From NCBI GenBank assembly GCA_014529385.2, contig CM043971.1, positions 31,573,209 to 31,637,208 on the forward strand: 64,000 bases of DNA, written 5' to 3'. Positions 1 to 10,869 of the stretch are shown here, piece after piece; the first letter of the stretch is position 1; each line of letters starts with the position of its first letter. This DNA comes from Adiantum capillus-veneris. Lineage: Eukaryota; Streptophyta; Polypodiopsida; Polypodiales; Pteridaceae. The notes under the pieces were generated by a model that made no database searches, had not been told where the DNA came from, and saw only the letters and a program-made list of their open reading frames with translations. Position numbers and translations under genes: made by a program.

Positions 1-624
1 TTTGAAACTCAAATTCGAGTTGTGGAAGCTTGCAACTTTGGGATTTTCTGAGATGTTCTTGCAGGCCTCAACTATTTTTCTACTGGCATTGGATCTTGTG
101 ATTTTTCATGAGAGATCTTCGTCTTCTTGATCCATATCTGATTTTGAACAATCACGCTCTTTGGTATCCAGATTTATTAAGCTTTTTGGTTCTGACTCTT
201 TGTTCTTTGCTTTTGGCCTTTCTTGGTTGTTACTGAAGTTTCTAGTGATTGTGATGATCTAAGTTGTTGGTAGGGGATGTCATAAGGATCATGACTATTA
301 CTGCTATCCTCCGTAAGGTTTCATTCTAGCACTTTCTCTTTGTGGATTAGCTTGTTATGGAAAGCTACTGCCTATTTGCTCTTGGATTGTTTTTTCTAGG
401 ATGACTTTGGTATCCACTTGATTAGAGCGTTGGTAGGTCATTGACATGGCTGTGTTCTTCTTGTTGGCTGAGTCTTTTCTTCATGTATGGGATCCATGTA
501 TGAGGATGCTTGTTGCAGTTGTGGTTCCACCGAGGATTTTGGAATCCACTTTTGATGCACTTTATTTTTGTAGTGGTGACATTGGTTCTTGGGTTTTTGA
601 TCTGGAAAATCATAAAACCACACA
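1..624 (-). pseudogene. G1 element: tail with repeated W-I-P-K motifs
   Basis: Read on the minus strand, this stretch is a broken low-complexity coding region rich in K, Q, S and P. A short motif recurs: KWIPKSS near 536-548 and again near 404-415, IWIPKS near 158-169, then QIWIKK, with WIPY near 490 in another frame. The codons behind the motif are also repetitive (TGG ATA CCA AAG). Stops and frame changes interrupt it. It lies downstream of the G1 protease and runs off the window edge, so what follows is unseen. A very similar tail follows the protease of G2 at 59,127-59,711, which argues that this is a real C-terminal module of this retroelement group. I know no function for it; a nucleic-acid-binding or assembly tail is a guess. 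Confidence 0.5.
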
Positions 625-990
625 TTAGTTAAACTTTTGTTCTTGTCACCTGTTGGGTCGTCCGGATTTTTGTTGTTTGCATCTTCTGAAGATCCAAGTG
701 TTCTATAGAGTCATAGAACTCGTCTTCTTCTTTGGCTTCATTTTCCTGGATTACACTCACTGCAAAGTAAGGAACAACATCATAGACATCTTCATCGCAA
801 ACTTCTTCGTTCTTGGACTTTCTTGAATAGCGCACACATAAAGAGTAGCCAATATGTGTTTCTATTCAAGTGGCTCTAATTATTCCTCAGGAAAGGGTTC
901 TGGGATGTAATCCGTATCATCAACTACCTTTTCTAGGATGCCTTCCTCTTGCTTTAAGCTTCCACATTGCGAAGCTCCACACATCCACAG

Positions 991-1446
991 TTATTTAGGC
1001 TTACCCAACCATGCTGGAAGTTTTGATCTTGTTATAGTAGCGGAATCAAACTCCTCCATAGGTGTTCTTGTCACATCCCTGTAACTATGGTCCTTTAGAT
1101 TTATCTTTGTCGTGGTTTCCATATTTCTCAGGTAGATATGGTCATAACCCCAATCTTGGACCATTTTCAGTTGTCTCATGAATGGTCTTCCTAGAATGAT
1201 ATCATAGTTGTTCTTCTTGCCGAAGTCAACAATAGCAAAGGTTTGCTCATATTCAATTCCACAAGACGTAACAACTGCTTTTTCTAATAGTCCTATGGGC
1301 CTTTCCATGTGTCAGTCTGCAAGCTGCAACTTCATCCTAGTAGCTCTCACTGCTGGTTTTTCCCATGTTTTCTAGACCTCTTTTGTTGCAATGGAAACTC
1401 TGGCTCCACTGTCAAGGATTGCAATGGTTTCTACACCTTAAAATTC
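991..1446 (-). pseudogene. G1 element: retropepsin-like aspartic protease
   Basis: Minus-strand retroviral-type aspartic protease of an LTR retrotransposon, which would cut the element's own polyprotein. The catalytic motif reads AILDSGAR, with D-S-G at 1,405-1,413. About 90 residues later comes YDIILGRPFMRQ, the hydrophobic-hydrophobic-G-R flap and helix block typical of plant gypsy proteases. An in-frame TGA at 1,312-1,314 splits the two halves, so this copy is dead. The gag-like region is upstream (2,707-3,954) and the W-I-P-K tail downstream. No RT or integrase lies between gag and protease. Either pol is off the left edge, or this is a derivative lacking RT and integrase in which a protease that normally follows integrase, as in G2, has moved next to gag. 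The domain call is firm; the layout reading is inference. Confidence 0.8.
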
Positions 1447-1576
1447 CACAGGAAGAGTGGTGTTCCCATTTTCTCCCTCATAGTACTCTCCTACCTTGTT
1501 TGAAGGTACTAGCCTAGTATTTAGTTGAGGCATTTCAAGCTCTTTGATCCCTTCCTCAATTTGAGTCATTGGTTTT

Positions 1577-2458
1577 TTAACACCAAATTTCTATAGGCAT
1601 TTTCCAACAAGTGCCCAAATGTTTGGTCGTATACTGAGAAACTTGGCTAAAGTTATCGTACAGGTGACTGGGGTAGATAGAATATCTATCAACCCTTTTG
1701 AATTGATGACCTTGTTGGGAGACAGTCTCTTTGATGGGACTACAACAACCTCTGATTTGGCCTCGTAATCTCCCGTATAAGATGGTAGTGTTAAAAAAAA
1801 ATGGGGTTGACTGTCCATAGACTGTACAGATCCTTTGTCTCCCCAATATGATTCCACTTCTATATTCATTTGAGATCCAATCTCAATTTCCTCTATTGGT
1901 GGAAGAGACACTCCTCTTCCATCACCCGTCTGGTTTACTCGTCTACTTAGCCATTTGCTTCATTGGCCTCTTTGACTTGTTTCCACAATTTGTCAAGACC
2001 ATCTATTTCTTTACAACTATCAGGTATAGTTATGTGAAATCCCTTCGAAGAGTTATCCGTGGTATTCACCACTATCCTCGGATCTAACATTGGGTCCTTG
2101 AGCTTTTGTCTGTTCTTGTGATTGGAATTTGGCTCTTTTCATTCTTGGTTTGGTGGCATTGCTGGTGTAGGTGGGACAGGGATCACACCCTCAGTTTTTC
2201 TAGCTGGTGGTTCTAGTAAAGCTTGGGCTTTTTGAATATTTTCTTCCACATTTTACGCCTATCCTTTTCTAGTTTTGCATATGGATATGTCATCCACCTG
2301 TGTTCTTGGGTTTGGTTGTTTTTGAGCCATGTTTCATAGGATTTTAGGAGGGCGTCTAATGGCTCATTAACCTTCTCGACCAACACTGATCCTCTTGAGC
2401 TAGCACTTTTTGGCTCATTTTTTGTTGATGGTTCTGTTGGAGGTTGAGATGCCTCCAC
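1577..2458 (-). pseudogene. G1 element: spacer coding region, unassigned
   Basis: Between the gag-like zinc-knuckle part and the protease there are minus-strand open stretches with no domain I recognise. One (2,213-2,458) is rich in S, T, E and K and contains a W/K/R-rich segment ending in KKIFKKPK. The other (1,577-1,911) is acidic at the start and more hydrophobic later. Frames change and stops interrupt. By position this is a linker of the same polyprotein. It could be the remains of a matrix-like or p6-like region, but nothing seen here proves that. Confidence 0.4.
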
Positions 2459-2706
2459 AAGAGAAGATGCAACCCTTTCCTCACGTTGTCTTATCTTCTC
2501 TTCAGCTTGGGTAAGCTTCTCAGATAGGGATTTCCATTCTCATTCCCTACGTGCTTTCATCCTAGCCTTTCTAGCTTTCCAGCTATTCCGTTTGCTCTTG
2601 GTTTTCTGACTAGGTGCGTTCGTGTTTGGCTCACCCGTCTTTAGACTCGTGTCAGTTTTCATTTTCTCTATCTCTAGATTTTCAGCTTCCTTTTGAGCTT
2701 GTACTC

Positions 2707-3954
2707 TTATAAGTACTCAACTGGTACAACGTTTTCATCTTTTGAGCTACTGGGTGGCTGAAAAATTCTTGAGACATTCTTTGTGATCTTTCTGACTTGG
2801 TTAGGATTTTTTGGACAGTCGAGGATCAAGTGAGTAATGCCATAGTCAAGACAATAGGCATTTACTTGTGTGATCTCCATTTGAGGACATTGTTTGACAA
2901 AGTGGTTGTCACAGCCTTTGTGACAATCTGCATCTAGTTGAGGAGCTTCTTCTTGCAATTCCTCTAGGCTATACACAAGCTTTGACCTAGATAAGCCTCT
3001 ATTAGCAATGAACCACAATGTCCTTTTGTCCATCTTGTATCTTCTTTTGTTAGGTCAAAACTCAAGAGGTGGAGGTTGTACCGGCCTCACCACTCTATGT
3101 GTTTCTCTCATCTTTAGTCGCTTCGAGGGACAGTACCCACTTTGGTTGTTATAATCCATTGTAGCTGGTACTTGTGCTTGTTTGTTGGATGGTTCCATCA
3201 TCTGCATATATCTCATGTCTATAGGCATTCTAGCTCTTGGTTGTAGAGGTTGTTGTCCTAAGACAATTTGTGGCCTTGCAACTCCTACTAGTCTTGGAGC
3301 ATTCACCATAGTGTATCTGGGTGGAGGAGGTGCTACTGGGATAGGTTGTACATACCTCTCCTTAGCAGATTCTATGCCATAGTAACACTCTTCTCTCAGA
3401 TGGTTTGTCCATTTTCTCTCAATTTTGCACCATAGAGGTTCTTGGAAGTCATATTTAACTAGAGGAGCAAGTCTCTAAGCTAATCCTTTTATAACCTTCA
3501 TTTGCTCACTAGATACCTCTGACTTTATTGTGGGTTGGATTCTTGGTGAATTACTCCTTTGAGAAGATGTGTCACTCTCAGTATCATATCTTCTCAAGGT
3601 TCTGCTCTGATTTGGATAGGAGTAGTTTATAGGGGGTGCTGATGGGTGTGGCCGTAGTTCCAACTCTATACAATTCATGTTTCATGGTTGCATCTGGGTA
3701 CAACCATGGTCCATAAGGAAAATTCACTTGAGGAGGCATGTCTGCCATCTCTGTGATCATTTCATCTCTCATTATCTCTTTAGAAGGGATTTTAGGTGCT
3801 CCCTTTTCGAAACTCTCATAGGAATTCTCGTGCTTGGTGGAGATATCTGTGATCCTTCATTGACCAAATGTCCACCTCTTTCTAGTGCATTGTGTGGGTT
3901 TGTGTCAAAATGTGGATAGATTGGCATTTCAACACTTCTAACTTGGCTTGCCAT
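2707..3954 (-). pseudogene. G1 element: gag-like region with degenerate zinc knuckles
   Basis: Minus-strand start of the G1 coding region. An ATG at 3,952-3,954 opens MASQVRSVEMPIYPHF, followed by several frame-shifted stretches, a P/Q/R-rich section (3,055-3,309) and a cysteine-histidine part (2,707-3,033). The latter has DCHKGCDNHFVKQCP and YCLDYGITHLILDCPK, two decayed copies of the CCHC zinc knuckle used by retroelement nucleocapsids to bind RNA. No canonical capsid (Retrotrans_gag) helices are obvious, so either the capsid is too decayed to see or this family has an unusual gag. The long non-coding leader begins immediately upstream (plus-strand 3,955 onward). Calling it gag rests on the knuckles and the position. 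Confidence 0.55.
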
Positions 3955-4548
3955 ACCTCTGCTTGTATTTACAAAAGGGTTGGTAGATTAGCTTTTCATC
4001 TTGATGATCTTAGCTTTCTTAATGTGAGGCCCCCTCAATACTCTCAAGATAGTCCTTAACAAGTCCACCTTGGCTTAGTGCAACGTATCCCTTTTTGCCC
4101 TTGAATAAGTCTCTCAGAAGTATGGAATTTGTGACTCTTTTGGTCTCTGGAAACTAGTTATGGGTACCCTATAAGTTTGGATTTAGGAAACCTAGGAAAA
4201 TTCAGCTCTAAAACCTGGGTGTCCTATTGCTCGCAAGATTTTCTCCTGGCTATACCTGATGCAATTTGGAGTTGTCTATCAAAAGTTAGAGCAGTTTTAG
4301 TGAACTGCACTTGAAACGGCACTCAAAACAGTTTTAGGATCAAGAATTTTTGCTTGTATCTTGACCAAATGTGATCCAAATTTGTTGAAACTTGGTCATT
4401 AGGCTTACTTTACAGTGCTTAACACTTCTAGAAGCTCACTGTGAGTTTTCACTGTGATTTTGACAAAATTTGGTATGTGAGCTCTCCTTGATGCCCTCCA
4501 CCCACTGCAAGTTTCAGTATGTGAATTTCACTTTTATTTTGACACTTG

Positions 4549-6113
4549 AGACATTATACGCGTATAAAGTCTTTTGTGGCAAAATGAGGTGACTTTTGTT
4601 CCATTGATTCCTTATCACTCAAGCAACTCTCACCAAGTTTCAGAATTCAATTTGGACATTTTTTGAGGAAGTTAAGACCAATACAAGCCTGAATCTGCAG
4701 TCTTCAGTCTTTTGCTCTTTGCAAAGCCCAAATGAGCTCCAAATTCTATGAAATTTTGGCTAGGGACTTCTTTTATGCTCTAGGACACTGAGGTATACTC
4801 AAATGTCTAATTTGATCCAAATCTGGTCTGTGAGACTTTATACGCGTATAAAGTCTATTGGCTCAAAATTCACTTAGATTTCTACCCAAAGTACTCCTTG
4901 ATGCATACAATAAGAATATGTGATTACAGCGTATTTTGGATGTCAAAATTGGTCAAAATCACCATTTTTTCCTCTTACCTTCTTGTATCTGCAAAAATCT
5001 CTTTAAGTGCAAAAGTATGTGTCCAAATGAGTTGAAATTTTGCAAGCAATTTTAAGACATCATTTCCCAACCCCCTATGTGGTCAAAAGTGAAATTTGAC
5101 TTTTAGATTTGGCATTGAGACATCATAGCATATAAAGTCTATGTGCTCGAATTGGCCCAAATTTAGTTAGTAATCATGTCTTGTGGTGCTTAACACCCTG
5201 GAAAGCTCAGATTTCAATTTTGGTCTCTAAAAGTGCCCTTTAGACATCATACGCGCATGATGTCTAATTGGTCAGAATGAAGTGAGTTTTTCTCCAGAGG
5301 TTCCTCACTACACTGGCAACTCACAGTAAGTTTCAGATTTGAATTTTGACACTTTGTGAGCAAGTTATGGCCAATACAATCATTCACTTGCTAGATGCAT
5401 CTTATGGTCTTTACAAGCCCAAATGTGATCCAAATTTGATGAAATTTGTCCTATATGTTCCCTAAATGCTGTAGATCACAAGGATACAATAAGATGTAAC
5501 TTCTTACCTCAGATCTGGCCTTGAGACATTATATGCATTTAAAGTCTTTTGACTCAGATTTTAGATCTATTTCTACCAGAGGTAACTCTTCGTGTGTAGA
5601 ACAATAATATGTGCTCACAGCAAATTTGGGATGTCAAAATTGCTCAAAATTACCTCTTTTCACAAGGAAATCCCCTGAAAGAGTAAAATCCCCCCAGTTT
5701 TCAATCTATAAGCCCTAATGATATGAAATTTGGTGTATGTGCCCAACACAACATGCAAAAGATGGATATAATCAAAAGTTCAAAATTGGTTTCAGAATCA
5801 CCCTTGAGACACCATACACGTATGATGTTTGCTAATGAATTTTTGGACAAAATTCATTTACAAGCATCCACAAGACTCTAGCACTAGCTTTCAAGCACTT
5901 CTACTAATTTTCATGCAAAAATGTGCTCACAGGTTTATTCTATTTTCCGTTTCAAACACTCTGTCTTTTGTCTTTTGGGTGTCAAGAGTTGGTCAAAACT
6001 CTAGTTTCAATGCATACTTAGGGTACAACCCCCTTCTGAATACACTGGTGCAGTCACATTTTCAGAATTTTGTCTCAGGATGGTGCTGTAGACATCATAC
6101 GCGTATGATTTCT
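4549..6113. repeat. ~285 bp repeat array with palindromes centred on ACGCGT
   Basis: Seven 23-24 bp palindromes start at 4,549, 4,833, 5,118, 5,242, 5,524, 5,807 and 6,090. Gaps are 284, 285, 124, 282, 283 and 283 bp. The half-site is AGACATCATACG or AGACTTTATACG followed by its reverse complement; the copy at 4,833-4,856 is a perfect 24 bp palindrome and the others have one to a few mismatches. Arm sequences differ between copies but both arms change together. The spacer DNA is also related: the unit after 4,549 resembles that after 5,242, and the unit after 4,833 resembles that after 5,524, giving a higher-order period of about 690 bp. The array lies in the untranslated leader of G1. Confidence 0.85.
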
Positions 6114-6275
6114 ATTGTCTTAGATTTCAGATATGTTTCTATCCTAAGTTCCCCTTATCATCAGCAACATGTATATGTGTTTACATCAAAATTTAAAGCT
6201 CAAAAGTGCTCACAAGAACAAGTTTTTTCTTTTTCAATTTAGATACCAGTTTAACATGAGAAAATCATTTAGGAG

Positions 6276-6418
6276 AATTAGATATTAGTTATTATGACTT
6301 TACCTCTCTCTTGAAATCATAGTTGTCCTCGACTACGACATCATTCCCGAATATCTAATTGGTGAAAGAGACTATGATTTCAAGAGAGAGGTAATGTCAT
6401 AATAACTAATATCTAATT
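6276..6418. repeat. Foldback, 47 bp arms
   Basis: Left arm 6,276-6,322 and right arm 6,372-6,418 are inverted copies with a single visible mismatch, separated by a 49 bp loop. The arms begin AATTAGATATTAGTTATTAT and include an AG/CT-rich block. A transcript could form a long hairpin. It may be a small foldback element inserted into the G1 leader or a structural part of the leader; I see no clear target duplication. Confidence 0.8.
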
Positions 6419-6622
6419 TTGCATGTAGAAAATTCCTTTCCAAGCAAACATTTAGATGTTGCAATGCAAAACCACAAAGAAAACAGCTTCAAATACTCTT
6501 AAAGAGGCTAAAATGCTCCAATAAAAGCTTTCAAAAGGTCATCTGAAAAATCACAAGAAGATTTAGAAATTTTCTCATGTAAGAAAATGGAGTCTCTTAG
6601 TGTTTTTCATACATTTCATAAC

Positions 6623-6771
6623 ATCATGAGCTTCTGCTCGAGAGGCACCGCATACCTAGCTAGGTACAATTGGGGACAGGGGACCACCAGCCCCCCCATC
6701 GGGCCGGCGGTCCCCTACCCCCAATCGTACCTAGCTAGGTTTGTGGCGCCTCCCTCACAGAAGCTCATGAT
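6623..6771. repeat. Foldback, ~65 bp imperfect arms, GC-rich
   Basis: An inverted repeat of 149 bp with outer ends ATCATGAGCTTCTG (6,623-6,636) and its complement (6,758-6,771). Inner parts pair over CCTAGCTAGGTAC and an ATTGGGG block, with a short GC-rich loop around 6,688-6,710. CCTAGCTAGG is itself palindromic. It is much more GC-rich than the surrounding leader, so it looks inserted. A MITE-like foldback is most likely; a small-RNA precursor is possible. Confidence 0.75.
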
Positions 6772-7639
6772 CTTGAGGTAAGTCACAATGTGGGAAATAT
6801 TGTGAGAATTTGTCCAAAACTATACACACATGATTAAGTAGAGGCTAGCGCAATGGTACAGTCGGATCTACAATACGATGAGCGAGCAGGGAGTAGCTCC
6901 AGGATGAAGCTCACGCTCTCTCTCTTCCTCTCTCACACATAGTTGATGGCAGCTTAAAACTTATCGGATTATGATAAAAGTTCTCCTTACAAAATGGCCT
7001 AGGTACCTTATGTATTAAGGCTACCTTAGATTAACCAAAAATAGAGTTTGAGAGGTCAAATGGCTTTGTATGTACAATCTGGAAGTGCCATTGCACCCCG
7101 GCTTCTGCCACTAAACTACCTACTTATTACAATTGATGTTTCTAACCATAATCCACAGCATTTCATAACTCTCGGAGAATAAGGCTTTGGTACGAAAATT
7201 GAGTTTTGGCGTGTTGTTGACCCAGTCGTCAACAATGATGTATCAGATAGACCTTCCTCTATAATGGTCTCTAGGGGATGCAACAATTTTTTATTCACAC
7301 TCTCTTCAATTGAAATCTACTCACTTGGTCTCTTAGGCTTGGGTTTCTATTCTGGTACAGTCCTTCTAATCGCAAATTCCCTCCAGTTTGAATTACTTGT
7401 CGAGCCACACCCTCTATCTCTTGCACCCTTTAAAAATTGCTCGATGACTATGAGTTTATAGCCGCTCTATTAGTCAAAACTTACACTCAACAAAATTTTA
7501 TCCCTCACTTTCACCAAAGTCACAATTTTAGTTGTTACACCCACAACTCAAGTCCAATTTCAATTTTGAAAAGACCACCAGGGTCCTAGGGACTATGTCT
7601 GGTTGTGGTGCAATTCTGGTTTCAGTATGTCTCAAAGAA

Positions 7640-8424
7640 ACATGGATCGCAATCCATGTACCTCAGTGGAAAATTGGGATGGTTTTGATCCCACACCTAG
7701 TCCTTGGTCTAAAAGATCTCCAGTCTATGCTTTTTGTAAAATTTGGGTCTGTTTAGGGTGGACAAAGTCAGACCCTATCCCTGTTTTGGCTCTTTTTAAT
7801 TTGAACTGATTTTGCCCCCTTTTGACCCCTTTCCAAACTTCTTTTCACTTCCTTGATTTGGGAATTTTTTTCTCCAATGGTTGAAGCTCCTCACTGGTCC
7901 AATTCTTGTTCATGATTTTAAGAAAGGTACATGGATCACGGTCCATGTTGGGAAGCCAAATTGCCTTTTCTTGGTACTATTAGAATCAACATGTTTACTA
8001 GATGCTCTGGTATCAAAGGTTTTAGATTTGAACTAGTTTTTGTCAACCAAAAGTGAATTCTCGAGTTTGTTTCGATTTTCAACTTATCTCTTGTTTTTGG
8101 TCTTTTTCACCTCTTTTGTAAACTTTTTTGCCAATGGTTCTTTTGAGAAATGTATTTAAAATTGTGTCAATTACCCACTTGTCAATTTTCAGCCCAAGAT
8201 CATGATGAGGTACATGGATCACGATCCATGTTTGACCTCAGTTTGACATGAAACTTGATCAACTTATAGTCCTTGTTATGTTGACACTCTTCCCCAAATA
8301 TTTTTGAAATTGAATCATTTTTGCCCAACCAAAAGCAAAATCTACACTCAAGATTCTAGTATATGAGAGCAAGTGACAATTTTTAGTCATTTGGTCACAG
8401 AGGTACATGGATCGCGATCCATGT
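7640..8424. repeat. Second palindrome set, half-site ACATGGATCG
   Basis: Four 20 bp palindromes lie at 7,640-7,659, 7,929-7,948, 8,212-8,231 and 8,405-8,424. The first two gaps are 289 and 283 bp, the third 193 bp. The copy at 8,405 is a perfect palindrome of ACATGGATCG and its reverse complement; the others have one or two mismatches. Spacing matches the 4,549-6,113 array although the arm sequence is entirely different, so the same kind of repeat unit seems to carry a different palindrome here. Confidence 0.85.
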
Positions 8425-8943
8425 TCACAATAAAACTGGAAAGAAATTGTTCAGTTTGTTTCCTACAAGCTTGATTATCCCTTTTTGCAAGGTATTTTTG
8501 AGTTTGAATCAATTTTTATACTTTGACCATCACATTTTTAATTTTTCAGAGTTATGGTCTTTTGTACCAAAGTATGGTTTTGGACAGTTTTCACCTTGAT
8601 ATCTTTAGACCCATTTGATGGTTGAAGTTGTTATTTAACCTACTCCTATGAAATGAAGTGAATCTATGAACAAAAATGAATAACACAGTGCAAAAATAAC
8701 AATGAAATGGATGGACAAGCAGTACTTTCCAAGCATAGAGAAAACCAAAGAATGAAATGCCTTTTGTATCTCACTCACAGCTCTCCTTGCTCCTAAAGAG
8801 TAGAACTGACGAGTCCTCGACTCCAGTCTCTACCAAGCACTAAACCTTATTCTAGTAGCTTTATTGCCTAAGTGTAAATGTAATGGGTGTCAAAATATCT
8901 AGAAATGAGGCTATTCCATATGGAAAGGTCACTCACCACCTAA

Positions 8944-8969
8944 GGATCGAATCCTCGCCAATGATGCCA
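8944..8969 (-). promoter_or_regulatory. Possible primer binding site of G1
   Basis: On the minus strand the bases directly inside the proposed 5' LTR begin TGGCATCATTGGCGAGGATT, one base after the LTR end. A start in TGG followed by a segment resembling the complement of a tRNA T-arm (GGATTCGATCC) is what a tRNA-primed site looks like. The T-arm spacing is about one base off, so the primer tRNA cannot be named. Confidence 0.4.
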
Positions 8970-8970
8970 A

Positions 8971-9668
8971 TGCTAGCGGGTCACCCTGACGGACGTCTGC
9001 AGCATAGCTATTTGGCACTAACATATGTCAATACTCAGGGAAGCAACTCAGGATGGGACACAGAGACTCTTTGAGGTTGTCAATCTCAAGAAGTAAATCT
9101 AAAAACTATGTAATCAACTAATATAGAAAATCTATCACTCTCTAGTCCAAAAATCTACCTACGTCCAGTCTCACCTCTCTAGGTCATCATGCCTTTTTGA
9201 CATCCAAATACAGTCAAAATGCAATGAAACTTAAGGAGGAGTATTAAAACACCTAAGGGCACAATCCTTTCGAGTTCTGTGGTCATAAAAGGAGGTATCA
9301 AAATCAAAATCCATCCCAAAAAAATGTGCAGAAACTGCAACATAACTATTCAAAAAGATAGCTCTATGGCTTAGAAGCACTCTTCCAAGGTCAAAACATC
9401 AAAAGATAACCATTTTAGCACTCAAATCTATGCATTTAGCTCACAAACAGGTTGTCGTGAACCACAAAAAAACTGAGAATGATTACACTTAGATCCAAGA
9501 TTAAGAGAAAAGGAACACAATGCACTAATCGGAATTGATTTTTGATCACCACACAAAGAGAAAGATTGACTACAAGTTGTAGCAGAGTTGCAGCTCTCAA
9601 TCAATGATGGTGCAGCCAAAGTTGGTCGACCTTAGAAGATGGCATGGGCAGATATGTGCATGCTAGCA
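8971..9668 (-). mobile_element. Candidate 5' LTR of G1
   Basis: On the plus strand this 698 bp segment starts TGCTAGCGGG and ends ATGCTAGCA, giving a perfect 7 bp terminal inversion with TG...CA ends, next to the putative primer site. Its edge shares ACGGACGTC and a following GCA with the corresponding edge of the F LTR at 51,933, which supports the assignment since G1 and F also share leader architecture. The second LTR is outside the window, so neither identity nor target duplication can be tested. No coding potential. Confidence 0.45.
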
Positions 9669-10557
9669 AAAGCATGGCAAAGAGCAAGGGAAGCTATAAA
9701 GATCCTAGGAAGACAGGTAGCAGCATAAGGTGTGTATGGCTGATGCGGTTTATAGGCCAACAAGGGCTCCAAAAGGAGCTAATTTGGGTGGAAAATGAAC
9801 AAGGTTCAAGGTGTAGTCTCTTTACCTAGAAATGTAGAGCTTGAAGTGTTGAAGGAGCAGGTCCAAACGGTTTGTGGAACGGAGCCATGGTGTGCAAGAT
9901 ACTAAAGTTTGAAGTTAGAAGGTCTAGTAGATCCTCGACGGATAGGGTAGCTAGGGATAGGTGGCCCAAGTGGATGTCAGTGGATAGATGCATAGTGCTT
10001 GAATATGGAGCATACTTGTCTTTTCAAATTGCAGATCCGAGCTACGGATTGCAAGTTATGGCCATCAGAAAATTTTCTAGGGTCAGTTATTGGCCAGGGT
10101 GACCACATGGGGAATCATGCCATTTGGCATTTTCTGGGCCTCGACACGATTTTGGAGGGTGGTATGCATCAATTGAAGCCAACAAGAATTGACAATTTGT
10201 CAATCAGGTGCCTTGATTGGGTCCAGTTGTGGGCAATGCCATGCTGTATGTTTTCATAGTCTTTTGGTTGCATTGGTTGGCGGGCCCATCAAAGCTAAAA
10301 GGGGTCCAAGGCAAGGGAGTTTGAAGCCGGGGACGAGCACTCTCAGATGGATTTTTTGGCTTGGAGACAGGGTCTGTGAGCAGTAAATGACAGTTGTGGA
10401 AAGCAAGGGGAAAAACGTTCTTTTGAGGGTTTTTCCAACCCACCTCAAGAGGGTGCGCCCCATATGTTGCCATGTGGCCGTCAATAGGCCCACATGTGCA
10501 AAGCAAGGAAAAAGATGAATGCTTTATAGCCTATATTGTGAGGCATAGTATGGTATC

Positions 10558-10562
<5 letters not shown>
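9669..10562. other. No gene seen
   Basis: The stretch contains only short overlapping frames on both strands with no domain, no repeat family recognised elsewhere in the window and no paired LTR ends. It may be flanking DNA into which older elements inserted. Confidence 0.4.

Positions 10563-10616
<54 letters not shown>
10563..10616. repeat. (AG)n microsatellite
   Basis: An uninterrupted run of AG dinucleotides of about 54 bp. Frames reading RERERE or LSLSLS across it are artefacts. Confidence 0.95.
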
Positions 10617-10620
<4 letters not shown>

Positions 10621-10869
10621 TCTCTCCTCGTGGCTATGGATGTTGTCTTGTGGGTGGTGCTTGGCAGCTTTTAGCGGTGTGCTGCATGGCCGGTGGCGCC
10701 AGTGGGCGGTGATGGTTGTGTTGATGACATGGCAGTTGCATCTGGTGGGGGTTCCCACAAGCCCAAGGCTACCCAATATTTTTGAGAGCAAAGAGGAGCC
10801 CCCACTAGTGACGTTGCTAGTGCTTGGGAGGCATCCCGTGTAATGAAATTGGCCTATTAACTTGAGAGT

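Larger units (their letters stand above)
3955..8943 (-). other. G1 element: ~5 kb untranslated leader
   Basis: This stretch holds no credible gene; open frames such as 5,829-6,242 are short, lack domains and lie inside the repeat array. It sits between the gag-like start at 3,954 and the proposed primer site at 8,944-8,969, so in minus orientation it is the 5' leader of G1. It carries two sets of spaced palindromes and two foldback sequences, listed separately. The remaining bases are AT-rich and diverged repeat units. Between about 6,780 and 7,260 there is a segment (a GAGCGAGC stretch followed by CTCTCTCTC) resembling part of the F LTR near 52,540-52,600, possibly a fragment of a related LTR. 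Confidence 0.5.

Noticed and set aside
4549-6113. CRISPR array
   Set aside because: The repeats are palindromic at regular spacing, but spacers are ~260 bp related repeat DNA, there are no cas genes, and the context is a plant retroelement.
5829-6242. 137-residue ORF in the G1 leader
   Set aside because: It lies inside the palindrome repeat array, has no domain, and related units in the same array are not open.
6623-6771. Plant microRNA precursor
   Set aside because: The hairpin is long and near-symmetric with GC-rich ends, more like a foldback/MITE; without small-RNA data a miRNA call is unsupported.
6840-6925. tRNA gene or SINE head (TAGCGCAATGGT resembles an A box)
   Set aside because: No B box at the right distance and no cloverleaf; the segment resembles part of the F LTR instead.
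8884-8970. tRNA gene ending in GATGCCA
   Set aside because: T-arm-like bases are present but the acceptor, D and anticodon arms do not form; position beside TG...CA ends fits a primer binding site better.
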